A stretch of DNA of 64,000 bases. Source: an uncultured Bacteroidales bacterium (GTDB taxonomy: Bacteria; Bacteroidota; Bacteroidia; Bacteroidales; FEN-979). Below the pieces are notes generated by a model, which made no database searches, was not told the DNA's origin, and was given only the letters and a program-made list of their open reading frames with translations. Below, one piece after another: positions 1 to 9,110 of the stretch; position 1 is the first letter of the stretch, and every line of letters starts with the position of its first letter. The position numbers were made by a program, and so were the translations under genes. The stretch is taken from contig CAIMWF010000034.1 of the NCBI GenBank assembly GCA_903845055.1, forward strand, positions 1 through 64,000, written 5' to 3'.

Positions 1-264
1 ATCGCGGCTGAACGGCCGCACACGCCGGTCTATGCCTATACGACCCATCTCAACGTGTTTCACGGGCTGAACCTGCTGTGGGGCGTAAGGCCGATCCTGG
101 TGGACGACCATCCCGACACCTTCGAGGAGATGGTGGCTGTTGCCGGAAAGCACCTCCTTGAAAAGAAACTTGCAACACCCGGCGACCAGGTGCTGATCAT
201 CGGGGGGATTCCCGCCCACCAGGCCGGGGGAACGAATTTCATCAACGTTCATCTCCTGAAATAG
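1..264 (+). CDS. pyk: Pyruvate kinase, C-terminal fragment
   Basis: The reading frame is open from the first base of the window to a TAG at 262-264, so only the last 87 residues are present and the gene begins outside. The segment 'LNLLWGVRPILVD' is the conserved C-terminal domain motif of pyruvate kinase, and the 'VLIIGGIPAHQAGGTNFINVH' stretch near the end matches the final strands that carry the G-x-x-x-x-x-x-G-x-T-N pattern. Pyruvate kinase converts phosphoenolpyruvate and ADP to pyruvate and ATP in the cytoplasm. The catalytic barrel lies upstream of the window and cannot be judged. The next gene is convergent, 21 bp away. Confidence 0.93.
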   Translation: MAAERPHTPVYAYTTHLNVFHGLNLLWGVRPILVDDHPDTFEEMVAVAGKHLLEKKLATPGDQVLIIGGIPAHQAGGTNFINVHLLK

Positions 265-285
265 GCCGGAAGGCTATTTCTGCGG

Positions 286-1032
286 TTAGAACATCATCCC
301 GATCCTGAACGAAATAAGGTGCGCATCACGGGTCGCGAGACTTCTAACACAGTTTGATTCAACCCACTCGCGGGTTTGCTGGAAACGATACCCCAGCGAA
401 AGCAGCATGGCGTGTCGCGACGCAACCCGGAATTTTGCGCCAAGCCCGATCCCGGCCGTGGCCCCCCCAAGGTTCATGCCGGGTTCACCTGTTCTCCAAC
501 CGACTGAATAGCCTGCATCGAGATAGGCAAAGGGCGTGTTGCCGCTTTTGATAAAATTGGCCCTGAAATCAACCCGGATTGGCAGGAAGGCTCTTTTGCT
601 CCAAACTTCAATCCCGGTATTCAGTCCCAGCTGGACATAGGGAGTGATGGTAAAACCGTTGAATAACGAGAGGGCTACCGAAAACTGGCTTTCGGCAGGA
701 TCCATATAACGGTCCATTCCTTCCAGCTTCCCCAGACCGAACCCCACATCCGCCATGAAGGTATATCCCTGCGATTTGACACCCTCGTCGTAATTCCTGT
801 CAGATTCAACAGGGACATCCTCCTTCCTGATCTCGTTGACATCGGCCATGGCGATCACAAGGGTATCACGGCGCGCAAGGACAATACGCAGCATTATGCC
901 TGGATCCAGTTTTACGATGGTTCCACGCAGGAAGGAGCCGTTGTTGAGGTAAATAACATCGTCCTGTTTGTTCTGCGACGAAACCTGTATTGTAGAGAAG
1001 AACAGCGGGATGAGAAATAACAGGCGACGCAA
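286..1032 (-). CDS. Predicted outer-membrane beta-barrel protein
   Basis: About 248 residues. The frame has no ATG near a sensible start; the only upstream ATG (1101) lies inside the permease gene. I therefore choose the TTG at 1032, which gives a typical signal peptide (RRLLFLIPLFFSTIQVSSQ); CTG at 1038 is an alternative. After the signal there is a short beta-rich domain with the 'DVIYLNNGSFLRGTI' pattern common in Bacteroidota surface proteins, then alternating strands with glycine and aromatic residues ending in Phe (IGMMF), as expected for an outer-membrane barrel. It starts 22 bp after the RND permease stop and is probably the last gene of that operon. No specific function can be assigned. 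Confidence 0.72.
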   Translation of the reverse strand: MRRLLFLIPLFFSTIQVSSQNKQDDVIYLNNGSFLRGTIVKLDPGIMLRIVLARRDTLVIAMADVNEIRKEDVPVESDRNYDEGVKSQGYTFMADVGFGLGKLEGMDRYMDPAESQFSVALSLFNGFTITPYVQLGLNTGIEVWSKRAFLPIRVDFRANFIKSGNTPFAYLDAGYSVGWRTGEPGMNLGGATAGIGLGAKFRVASRHAMLLSLGYRFQQTREWVESNCVRSLATRDAHLISFRIGMMF

Positions 1033-1054
1033 AGTCAGAAACGTACATGTATTA

Positions 1055-4000
1055 TCAACTCTTCCGGTAATAGACAAGCCGCAGGAGGGACGGGAAAACA
1101 AAAAGAAGCAGCGGCATGGCGGTGATGAACCCCCCGATCACGGCAATGGCAAGCGGCTGCTGCATCTGGGCCCCGATCCCGAAGCCCATCGCCAGGGGCA
1201 TCAGGGCAAGGATCGCACCCGTGGCGGTCATCAGCTTGGGCCGGATCCGGAGGGCGATGGCATAACGGACCGACTGGTCGACGTCTCCGGTGGCCTTCAG
1301 GTTGGTAACAAACTGGTTCACCGTGAAAATAGCGTTTTCGGCGATGATCCCCACGATCATGATGATGCCGGTGTAGCTGCCCACATTGAGCTGGATGCCG
1401 GTAAGGTAAAGGGCCCAGATGCACCCCCCGGTCCCAAGGATCGAAATGAGGATCACCAGGAATGACATGCGCAGGTCGCGGAACAGGAAGAGTAACACGG
1501 CAAACACCAGGAAAACAGCGGCAATCAGGATGAACATCAGCTCCCTGAAGGAGGATTGCTGCTCGGCATAGGTGCCGCCGTAGGTGATGTAACAACCGGC
1601 CGGGAGGGTAAGCTTATCGTGAATGGTGTTGCGGATTTCGGTGATGGCGCTGCCGAGGTCGCGCTGGTCGAGCCTGGCGGTGACAACGACATTCGATTTC
1701 AGGTTTTCGCGCGTGATGTCGGGTTCGCCGGGCGACAATTCGACCCGCGCAAAATATTCCAGCGGACGGAAGGCCCCGTCGGCTGAAAAGATGGGTTGCC
1801 TGCGGATCTGTTCCAGGCTGTTTTCCCTGAAATTCCTGAACCGCATCAGGATGTGCAGCATCTGTTCACCCTCCTGCACCTGCCCTGCCTCGGCTCCTTC
1901 GTTATAAGCCTGAACCTGCAACTGGAAGGCAGCCGGGGTGAGGCCGAACTGCGCCAGCTTTACCGGGTCGGGATAGAGGGTGATGGTCGGGCCGTCGATA
2001 ATGATCCCGCTCTGGACATCGGCAACACCACTGATCTTCTGTAGTAAAGCCTTTACATGGCCGGCCACCTGCCGGGTCTCATCGAGGTTGTCGCCAAAGA
2101 TCCTGATCTCGACCGGTTGCGGCCTCCCGATGAGGTCGCCCAGCAGGTCGGCGATCCGCTGGCCGAATTCTATGTTCAGGGCCGGAACGCGCGATGCAAC
2201 CGATTCCCTGATCTCCGAGATGACCTGCTCTGTGGTTTTTTTGGTGCCGGTTTTCAGCTGGATCAGGTAATCCCCTTCATTCGGCGGAATGACACCGCTC
2301 GCCATGCTGATGCTCGAGGACATGTTGGTCCCCGTGCGCCGCATGTAAGTGGCGACATCCGGGTGACGCATCACGATCGTATCCACATGGCTGAGGATCT
2401 CATCGGAGGCATCCAGGGATGTTCCCGGAGGCGACAGGTAGTCAAGCACGATGGACCCCTCGTCGAGCACAGGCAGGAAGCCTGTTTTTAACCGGCCAAC
2501 CAGGAAAATGGACGAAATCACCAGGAATAGAATGAAGACAAAGGCAAAGACCGGCTTGTTAAAGAACCACTGAAGCCATGCAAGCCCGTGTTTCTCTTCC
2601 GAAGCCCCGTGCCGGGCGAGAAATTTAAGTTTCGTATGGGGCTTGTAGCCGATCAGCAGGTGCAATGCCGGCAAGCCGATCCAGGTGGAGAAAAAGGAAC
2701 AGACAAGGGTGATCTCCATGGTCAGGGTCAGTTCCCTGAAAAAGCTCCCTGCCACCCCTCCCATGAAAATAAAGGGGAGAAAGATCACGATGGTGCTCAG
2801 CGACGAGCCGACCATGGCGGGGAAGAGCATTTTCACCGTTTCCTTCGCCACCTCGCGCTTGTCGCTGTCGGGTTGCTCCTCGTGGAGCCTGTGGATCTGT
2901 TCGATGATCACGATGGCATCGTCGATGATGAGCCCGATGGAGGCGGCGATGGCCCCCAGCGACATGATGTTGAGGGTTATCCCGGCAAGGTACAGCACGG
3001 TAAAGGTGAGCGCAAGGGTGATGGGGATGGTCAGGATCACATTCAGGCTGGCACGGAACGACCGCAGGAAAAGAATCACCACCATGAGGGCGAGGAAAAG
3101 CCCTTCGTAGATACATTCCAGCACGCTGTCGATGGAATTCGAAACGAAAACCGACTGGTCGTAATAGGGCTTCAGCACCATCCCGCGCGGCAGCTGGGCA
3201 CTGATGGAAGCAGCCATTACCTTCACGCTTGCGGCAAAATCAATGAGGTTGACCCCCTGCTGCTTCACCAGGTCGATGATCACGGCATCCCGCCCGTTGG
3301 CATTGATCCGGATGAATTCCTGCTGTTCGTCAAAACCAACTGACGCGATATCCGACAGCAGCAGCACCCGGTGCCCGTCGTTCCTGATGACGACATTTTT
3401 CAGCTCTTCGAGGGTGGTGATGCGCGTGTCAGTCAGCGACAGGTATAGCCGGCGGTAATCGGACAACAGCCCGCTCGATTCAACAAAATTGGTGCTGCCG
3501 ACGGCATCCAGGATCATCTGCGGGGTAATCCCCAGCCGGATCATCACGGCGGTTTGCGGCGTGATCACGAATTCCTTGGTTTTCCCGCCCCTGACCACCA
3601 CGTTGGATATCCCGGGGACCATTGAAAACTGCGGGCGAACCAGGTACAGCGCGTTGTTGCGCAGTTCCACCTGCCCGTACCTGCTGCTTTCGAGCGTATA
3701 GCCAACCACGGGATATATACTCTGCCCCATGGCCTCCACCACGATGTTGACATTGGCGGGAAGCTGGTTCTTGATCTCGTTGATGCGCGATTCAAGCTGG
3801 CTTTTGGCAAGCTGGATGTCGATCTTCCAGTCAAAAAAGGCCTCGATGGTGCAGCTTCCGCGGTTGGTGCTGCTGCGTACCGTGTTGATCCCGTTCACCC
3901 GCTTGATGGCAATTTCCAGCGGTTTGGTCACCGTGACCATCATCTTGTCGACCGGCTGCTCCCCGTTGTCGGCGATGATGGTGATCTTCGGGAATACCAC

Positions 4001-4132
4001 GTCGGGGAAAAGCGAGGTCTGCATGCGGTGGTAGGAATAGAGCCCGGCCACCAGCACCATGAGCAGGACGAAAAGGATCGGCTTGTGAAAAAAATGGTAG
4101 TGGTTACGCATCGGGGCTTCCTCTTTTTTCAT
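1055..4132 (-). CDS. RND efflux transporter, inner-membrane permease
   Basis: A 1025-residue protein of the AcrB/CusA/MexB family, the proton-driven pump of a tripartite export system. It has the full family length: first membrane helix at about 17-34, a large periplasmic porter domain, a helix bundle around 345-490, a second periplasmic loop, and a second helix bundle near the C-terminus. The paired aspartates of the proton relay are visible at about 404-405 in 'IGLIIDDAIVII'. The start overlaps the stop of the adaptor gene by 4 bp (ATGA), so the two are translationally coupled. Substrate cannot be read from sequence; the order adaptor-permease after TolC is that of multidrug or metal efflux operons. 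Confidence 0.95.
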   Translation of the reverse strand: MKKEEAPMRNHYHFFHKPILFVLLMVLVAGLYSYHRMQTSLFPDVVFPKITIIADNGEQPVDKMMVTVTKPLEIAIKRVNGINTVRSSTNRGSCTIEAFFDWKIDIQLAKSQLESRINEIKNQLPANVNIVVEAMGQSIYPVVGYTLESSRYGQVELRNNALYLVRPQFSMVPGISNVVVRGGKTKEFVITPQTAVMIRLGITPQMILDAVGSTNFVESSGLLSDYRRLYLSLTDTRITTLEELKNVVIRNDGHRVLLLSDIASVGFDEQQEFIRINANGRDAVIIDLVKQQGVNLIDFAASVKVMAASISAQLPRGMVLKPYYDQSVFVSNSIDSVLECIYEGLFLALMVVILFLRSFRASLNVILTIPITLALTFTVLYLAGITLNIMSLGAIAASIGLIIDDAIVIIEQIHRLHEEQPDSDKREVAKETVKMLFPAMVGSSLSTIVIFLPFIFMGGVAGSFFRELTLTMEITLVCSFFSTWIGLPALHLLIGYKPHTKLKFLARHGASEEKHGLAWLQWFFNKPVFAFVFILFLVISSIFLVGRLKTGFLPVLDEGSIVLDYLSPPGTSLDASDEILSHVDTIVMRHPDVATYMRRTGTNMSSSISMASGVIPPNEGDYLIQLKTGTKKTTEQVISEIRESVASRVPALNIEFGQRIADLLGDLIGRPQPVEIRIFGDNLDETRQVAGHVKALLQKISGVADVQSGIIIDGPTITLYPDPVKLAQFGLTPAAFQLQVQAYNEGAEAGQVQEGEQMLHILMRFRNFRENSLEQIRRQPIFSADGAFRPLEYFARVELSPGEPDITRENLKSNVVVTARLDQRDLGSAITEIRNTIHDKLTLPAGCYITYGGTYAEQQSSFRELMFILIAAVFLVFAVLLFLFRDLRMSFLVILISILGTGGCIWALYLTGIQLNVGSYTGIIMIVGIIAENAIFTVNQFVTNLKATGDVDQSVRYAIALRIRPKLMTATGAILALMPLAMGFGIGAQMQQPLAIAVIGGFITAMPLLLFVFPSLLRLVYYRKS

Positions 4133-5043
4133 TGCTTTCTGAATGTGCCCTGGATGACAACCCTTGCTGTATCGCCGAGCCCGTAGTTCCCCGTGGCAAG
4201 AAACCTGTCGGTAGCGCTGAAAACCGGTTCGGTGATCTCCACCGCTTCCTGGTCGTGCATCCCGGGTATCACCGTTACCCTGACTGCCAGGGTATCGCTG
4301 ACCAGTTTCATCACCCAGAAGTTCTGCTGCACTTCATCACTCAGGAGGCATCCCTTTGGCAAGGTGACCGCTTTCGGGTTCATCTTCCTTACAATGCGTA
4401 CCCGTGCGACCAGGTTCTCAGGAAGGTGGTGCGACCCGGTAAGCCCGATGATAAACCGCTGGGTCTGGGCGTTGTTGTTCATAGAGGGCAGCAGGGATTT
4501 CACCTGGCCATCAATCTTCTCGCCGCCAGGCAGGAGCACCTCGCAGGCGGAACCGGGGTGGATAAAGCCGCACGATTCGTACGGGACCTCCATGACGAAT
4601 ACAAGGCTTGCCGGGAGGGCAATGGCAGCAAGCTGGTCGCCTTCCTGGACATAATCACCCTTTGGATGATCGATGGAAATCACCACCCCGTCAAGAACCG
4701 CCCTCACAGGGATCATTCCTGAAAAAGCAAGCTTATTTGCTGAATCCGGGCGAACAGACGCAGACTCTTTGGTGCGGAGCCTGAAAATTTCTTTGTTCCT
4801 GGCAACGGTCTCGCCCACATTGACCAGCTGATCCTCGACAAATCCGCCAACAGTCGACCTGACGACCGTCTTCACCTGGAAGACAGAGGTGGCGGTGATG
4901 TCAAGGTAATCGGCCATCTCCCCTACCCCGATCGAAGCCACGGTTACGGGCACCTTTGCAATCACTGCCGTTTCAACGGGCTCGCCTCCCTGGCGGTTGC
5001 AGGCCGCGGCAATCAATAAAAACAGTGTCAGTCTTTTGTACAT
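4129..5043 (-). CDS. RND efflux adaptor (membrane fusion lipoprotein)
   Basis: 304 residues, HlyD/AcrA type. The N-terminus has a hydrophobic segment ending in 'IAAAC', a lipobox, so the protein is probably lipid-anchored with Cys15 as its first mature residue. The lipoyl/barrel-sandwich hybrid halves are seen as 'TVVRSTVGGFVEDQLVNVGETV' (about 58-79, quoted only in part elsewhere) and 'VLDGVVISIDHPKGDYV' (about 116-132). It bridges the permease and TolC in the periplasm. It lies 7 bp after the TolC stop and overlaps the permease start. The alpha-helical hairpin is very short compared with AcrA, as is common in the CusB-like and Bacteroidota adaptors. Confidence 0.92.
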   Translation of the reverse strand: MYKRLTLFLLIAAACNRQGGEPVETAVIAKVPVTVASIGVGEMADYLDITATSVFQVKTVVRSTVGGFVEDQLVNVGETVARNKEIFRLRTKESASVRPDSANKLAFSGMIPVRAVLDGVVISIDHPKGDYVQEGDQLAAIALPASLVFVMEVPYESCGFIHPGSACEVLLPGGEKIDGQVKSLLPSMNNNAQTQRFIIGLTGSHHLPENLVARVRIVRKMNPKAVTLPKGCLLSDEVQQNFWVMKLVSDTLAVRVTVIPGMHDQEAVEITEPVFSATDRFLATGNYGLGDTARVVIQGTFRKQ

Positions 5044-5050
5044 GTCGGGT

Positions 5051-6301
5051 TCAGTCTTTCCAGTAATTAATTTCGTTGAGGATCTGTAAAACCCTGATCC
5101 TGTATTGGTTCATATTGGCCTGGATGGCGATATAGTTTTTCATCGCGGTCACGTAGTCGGTAACCGAAATGGAGCCGTGTTCGAGCAGTTGCCGGTCCAT
5201 CCGCACAATGGAGCCTGCAATATCCAGCTGGCTCTGAAGACGTGGTATGAGTTCGCTGGTCAGCTTCAGCGACTGGTTCAATTGCCGCAACTGTTGCAGG
5301 TACTGCAGCCTGAAAAAATCGCGGTAGTTCTGCCGGGTCGTCTCCGTTGTCGTGAGCTTCTCAATATTCAGTTTCCGCTGGTTCCCGTCGTATACCGGCA
5401 GGGAAAAAGAGAGACCGAAACTCATCCCCAGGTTTTTGTAAATCACCGCCGGGTCGTTGTTCACCATCCCGGCATCGGTAAACCACCCCATCCTGGGTTT
5501 ATAACTCCGGTTGGCGAGTATGCGGTCAGTCTCGATGCGCAGGCTGTCGATGACAAAATGCTGGAAGAAAAGGGAGCCATCCGGCGGGGCTGTATTTGCG
5601 TGCGCAAGTTCGGGCAGCACCAGTTCGCAGGTCACCGTGTCGCTCAAGCCACACACCAGGTTCAGATCGGCCAGGGCACGCTGGTATTGCGCCTGCTGGT
5701 CGTTCAGCTGGAATTCGAGTGTTTCAAGTTCCAGGAGGAACGAAAGATAGTCGCTTTGCCTGTAAATACCGCTCCGGACCATTCCCGCCAGCAGTTTTTC
5801 CTCCTCCTTCGCCTGGCTGATCAGTATCCTGCTGATGGAAATGTCGCCCTGGACGGAATAGGCGGCCAGGTACTGCGCAGTGATCGTTTTTTTCAGGTCG
5901 CGTTTGGTGATTACCAGGGAGTTCCCTGCAAGCCGGTTCTGGAGGGTAATCTTCGATGACTGTGCCTCCACCGTCTTTTTGTTGAACAGGGGCTGCGAGA
6001 CGCTGATCACCGACAGGAAATTTCCCCCGTTGGTAATAGACTCGCTGTAGCCGAACCCGTTTATCACAGGTGCATACATCAGGGTTCCGTTGAAATTCAC
6101 CTGGGGCATCCGGGTGGCCCGGATGATCAGGCTGTCGAGGGTATTCGAATGTACCTGGTTTTCAAGGTCCTTCAGCAGGGGGCTGTTGGCTTCGCCCTGC
6201 CGGATATAGTAATCAAGCAAACGGACCTGGGAAAAGCCGCTGATGGCAACTGCAAGAAAAAAGATGGTTAAGAGCCGGATTCTGAGCATCATGAAGTTCA
6301 C
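5051..6301 (-). CDS. TolC-family outer-membrane efflux protein
   Basis: 416 residues with a signal peptide (LLTIFFLAVAISGFSQ) followed by two long amphipathic helical repeats rich in Gln, Leu, Asn and Ser, the layout of the TolC trimeric channel. The segment 'SVSQPLFNKKTVEAQ' and 'LSFSLPVYDGNQRKL' are the paired barrel-to-helix transitions of the two repeats. Start taken at ATG 6301; the ATG two or three codons later (MMLRIR) is also possible. It is the first of three adjacent efflux genes and would form the exit duct of the pump. It follows the small outer-membrane protein by 36 bp, so it may share the ppnP promoter. Confidence 0.92.
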   Translation of the reverse strand: MNFMMLRIRLLTIFFLAVAISGFSQVRLLDYYIRQGEANSPLLKDLENQVHSNTLDSLIIRATRMPQVNFNGTLMYAPVINGFGYSESITNGGNFLSVISVSQPLFNKKTVEAQSSKITLQNRLAGNSLVITKRDLKKTITAQYLAAYSVQGDISISRILISQAKEEEKLLAGMVRSGIYRQSDYLSFLLELETLEFQLNDQQAQYQRALADLNLVCGLSDTVTCELVLPELAHANTAPPDGSLFFQHFVIDSLRIETDRILANRSYKPRMGWFTDAGMVNNDPAVIYKNLGMSFGLSFSLPVYDGNQRKLNIEKLTTTETTRQNYRDFFRLQYLQQLRQLNQSLKLTSELIPRLQSQLDIAGSIVRMDRQLLEHGSISVTDYVTAMKNYIAIQANMNQYRIRVLQILNEINYWKD

Positions 6302-6337
6302 ACCTGGGTTATCGAGTCGTTCAATGTTCGGCGTGGG

Positions 6338-6967
6338 CTAGAGGTCGTCTCCGAATTTATAGCTGATCCCCGCGTTGATGATGGAATTGGTCCCCACCCC
6401 GAATTCGCCGAAAAAGCTGAGCGCACGCCCGTACCTGAAGCCCATGAGGGTGAGTTGCCCGGCAGGCAGGATCTGCTGGCCTCTTTTGGAGGTCCCGTCG
6501 GGAAATTTCTTGTTATAGGTGTCCATAATTACCCCCATGCCGAACCCCGAATACATGGAGAAGGATGGGCGGTTGAGGTAATGGAACCTGATGTTGACGA
6601 TCCCCTGCCAAAGGTTGTCATCCAGTTTGTTTTCGTGGGTGGTTGTTGAAGAATTGACATAGTTGTAATTGGTCACGGTTTCGGTGCGTTGTATATAGGT
6701 GTAACTCACCTGGAATCCAAGTTCGACGATCTTGTTGAGCGACCTCGAAAATCCAACCATAAATGTTCCCGGTGAATAATCGGCACCGGAACCCTGGTTG
6801 TCGAAAAAATAGTAGAGTGTGCCTAGTCCATAGGAGAGATAAAAGTTGTTGTACAGGTCCGATTGATCATGCTTTCCTTGTTTTGGCTTTACATTTTCCG
6901 TTTGTCCGAAGGAAATAAAAATTGCCGAAAAAAACAGAACGACCGTGGTTAGAATCAGTTTTTTCAT
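6338..6967 (-). CDS. Predicted outer-membrane protein, unknown function
   Basis: About 209 residues from the ATG at 6967. An upstream start at 7012 would overlap the end of ppnP and places 15 polar residues before a good signal peptide, so it is less likely. The signal peptide (KKLILTTVVLFFSAIFISFGQ) is followed by alternating beta-strands rich in Tyr, Phe and Gly, consistent with a small outer-membrane beta-barrel. I do not recognise a specific family. It lies 29 bp downstream of ppnP and 36 bp upstream of tolC on the same strand, so it may belong to the same transcript as the efflux genes. Confidence 0.75.
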   Translation of the reverse strand: MKKLILTTVVLFFSAIFISFGQTENVKPKQGKHDQSDLYNNFYLSYGLGTLYYFFDNQGSGADYSPGTFMVGFSRSLNKIVELGFQVSYTYIQRTETVTNYNYVNSSTTTHENKLDDNLWQGIVNIRFHYLNRPSFSMYSGFGMGVIMDTYNKKFPDGTSKRGQQILPAGQLTLMGFRYGRALSFFGEFGVGTNSIINAGISYKFGDDL

Positions 6968-6996
6968 TTTGTCATCTTTTAAAGGTTTGACCTGGC

Positions 6997-7278
6997 TTAA
7001 CGGTACAGGCATAAATAGGCCGCATCGGCGGCGATGCGCAACCTGAATTTCTTATCTTTTGGTACGATAAAAGTGTCAAAGGGCTTGTATTCTTTCCAGT
7101 CCGTCTCACCGGGCAGTTGCACCACCATGATTCCTGAAATAACCGTCATATATTCCACCGTTGCGGTGCCGAATTCATATTCGCCCGCCGCCATTACCCC
7201 CATCGTGGCAGGGCCGCCGGTTGTGTCGAAAGCGATGGATTTCACCTTCCCGTCAAAGTATTCATTTGTTTTGAACAT
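6997..7278 (-). CDS. ppnP: Pyrimidine/purine nucleoside phosphorylase PpnP
   Basis: A 93-residue single-domain cupin of the PpnP (YaiE, DUF1255) family, which splits nucleosides with phosphate to free base and ribose-1-phosphate. Length and motifs fit the family: 'YFDGKVKSIAFDT' at the N-terminus, 'GVMAAGEYEFGTA' in the middle, 'YKPFDTFIVPKDKKF' towards the end. The ATG at 7278 is preceded by GGGAG at ribosome-binding distance; the in-frame TTG at 7335 would overlap the promoter. A promoter with consensus spacing lies directly upstream. The genes behind it code for envelope proteins, an unexpected pairing. Confidence 0.93.
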   Translation of the reverse strand: MFKTNEYFDGKVKSIAFDTTGGPATMGVMAAGEYEFGTATVEYMTVISGIMVVQLPGETDWKEYKPFDTFIVPKDKKFRLRIAADAAYLCLYR

Positions 7279-7304
7279 ATTCTCCCATTTTGGAATCAAG
7301 AATG

Positions 7305-7335
7305 CAAATATAATCACTGCCGGCCACAGAAACAA
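7305..7335 (-). promoter_or_regulatory. Bacteroidota-type promoter for ppnP
   Basis: Read on the minus strand, TTG (7333-7335) is followed after 20 bp by TATATTTG (7305-7312). This matches the TTG-N19/20-TAnnTTTG consensus known for the primary sigma factor of Bacteroidota. The expected transcription start lies about 20 bp ahead of the ppnP ATG. Confidence 0.75.
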
Positions 7336-7463
7336 GATTATTTGTGAACACGCTCACAATTCATCGGGTTGATGCATTACTGGATTCATTATTTCCGGCA
7401 TCATTTTTTTGAATGATCCGCGGAATTTTCGTTATTTTGGCTCGTCGGTAGTTTTATTCCCGA

Positions 7464-9110
7464 ATGATCATGAAACACAGGATATCCGCTTCCATCATTG
7501 TCTTTTTCGTTTTCCTCGCGTTTGCCGGTCAAGCCCTGCCTGCCTCCGACACGATGCAAGACCAGGCAAAAAACGATTCGGCAGTTCCCAAAAAAAGCAG
7601 GAAAGGTGCCGTGGTAGCGCCATTTCGGATTCCAATCTTTAACATTTACACCAAAACGGGGCCCTTTACACCCGAGGAGCGCGCCAATTCGATCGAACGC
7701 AAACTCAGGGATATTGCCGACGACCCCTTTTACCACAGCGATTCCATCAGGCTGTTCCGGGGAGAGATCAGCTACGACATCATGTACGGCGAATCGGTGA
7801 TCACCTCGGTCGACGAGGCGGATGCAAAGGCGGAAGGGACCTCCCGCGAGCTGCTCGCCAGGGTGCGGATGACAAAAATCATTTACGCCGTTCAGAATTT
7901 CAGGACCATGACCAGCATGGGGTCCATCCTGAAAAACCTGGCCATATCGGCCGGGATCCTGGTGTTCCTGATCATCATCATTACCCTGATAAACAAAATG
8001 TTCCATTTCCTTGCAGGAAAAACCATGCAATGGCAGGAACGGATCTCCAGGACCATCCGCCTCAGGGAGTATGAATTTTTTAACCGCCAGCGACAGGTGT
8101 CCATCCTCCATTTCCTGCTGAAGGTTACAAGGTGGGGTTTGATCCTGCTGCTGCTGCTGGCGACCCTGCTCACCATCTTCTTCCTCCTGCCGTGGACCAA
8201 GGCGATCACCATCAGCATCCTCGGATATGTCATCAGGCCGCTGAAAAATATCATTGCCAGTTTCTGGAATTACATCCCCAACCTGATCACCATCATGGTA
8301 ATCCTGGTGATTGCCAGGCTGGTCATCCGGTTTTTTAAATTCCTGAAATCGGAGATCGAAAAGGAGACCCTGAAGATCCCGGGATTTTATTCCGACTGGG
8401 CCCTGCCCACCTTCAATATCCTCCGTGTACTGATCATCCTCTTCACCATCGTGGCCATCTGGCCCTTCCTGCCCGGATCGAATTCGCAGGTTTTCCAGGG
8501 TGTTTCGGTATTTTTCGGGCTGGTTTTCTCACTGACCTCGGCCAGCGCCCTTTCGAATTTCATGGCGGGCCTCACCCTCACCTATACCCGTGCCTTCAAA
8601 CTGGGCGACCGCGTCAAAATCGGGGAGGTTACCGGCGACATCATCGAAAAATCGATGCTGGTAACCAAGATCCGGACCATCAAGAACGAGGAGATTACCG
8701 TTCCCAACACGAAGATCATGGGGTCGGAGGTGGTCAATTACAGCACCTGCGCACCCGACATGGGGCTGATCATCCATACCACCGTTACCATCGGGTACGA
8801 TGCCCCCTGGCGCCAGGTCCACCAGTTGCTGATCGGCGCGGCGCTGAAAACCAGACTGCTGCTCAACCAGCCGGCCCCCTTCGTACTGCAGACCAGCCTG
8901 AACGATTTTTACATCAGCTACCAGCTGAATGCCTATACACGGTCGCCAAACCAGATGGCAATCATCTATTCCGACCTTCATCAGAACATCCAGGATACCT
9001 TCAACGAGGCGGGGGTTGAGATCATGTCGCCGCATTACAATGCGTTACGCGACGGCAACACCATCGCCATCCCGCCCGAGTATCGCGGGGAAGGATATGA
9101 GCCTGGCTAG
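7464..9110 (+). CDS. MscS-family mechanosensitive ion channel
   Basis: 548 residues (546 if the second ATG, 7470, is used). A signal-like N-terminus (SIIVFFVFLAFAGQALPA) precedes a polar periplasmic part of about 110 residues, then several membrane helices from about residue 155. The MscS core is seen as the glycine/alanine-rich pore helix region ('FFGLVFSLTSASALSNFMAG', about 350-369), the 'FKLGDRVKIGEVTGDIIE' beta domain, and 'EITVPNTKIMGSEVVNYS', the hallmark turn before the cytoplasmic cage. It would release solutes under osmotic downshock. Its last 4 bases overlap the end of the convergent DUF421 gene. Confidence 0.93.
   Translation: MIMKHRISASIIVFFVFLAFAGQALPASDTMQDQAKNDSAVPKKSRKGAVVAPFRIPIFNIYTKTGPFTPEERANSIERKLRDIADDPFYHSDSIRLFRGEISYDIMYGESVITSVDEADAKAEGTSRELLARVRMTKIIYAVQNFRTMTSMGSILKNLAISAGILVFLIIIITLINKMFHFLAGKTMQWQERISRTIRLREYEFFNRQRQVSILHFLLKVTRWGLILLLLLATLLTIFFLLPWTKAITISILGYVIRPLKNIIASFWNYIPNLITIMVILVIARLVIRFFKFLKSEIEKETLKIPGFYSDWALPTFNILRVLIILFTIVAIWPFLPGSNSQVFQGVSVFFGLVFSLTSASALSNFMAGLTLTYTRAFKLGDRVKIGEVTGDIIEKSMLVTKIRTIKNEEITVPNTKIMGSEVVNYSTCAPDMGLIIHTTVTIGYDAPWRQVHQLLIGAALKTRLLLNQPAPFVLQTSLNDFYISYQLNAYTRSPNQMAIIYSDLHQNIQDTFNEAGVEIMSPHYNALRDGNTIAIPPEYRGEGYEPG

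Noticed and set aside
2588-3343. Long open frame on the plus strand opposite the RND permease (251 codons)
   Set aside because: Low-complexity, His/Asp/Gly-rich translation, no start context, and the opposite strand carries an intact RND protein. It is a shadow frame of GC-rich codons.
5105-5959. Plus-strand frame opposite tolC (284 codons)
   Set aside because: Shadow of tolC codon usage; no signal, motif or promoter.
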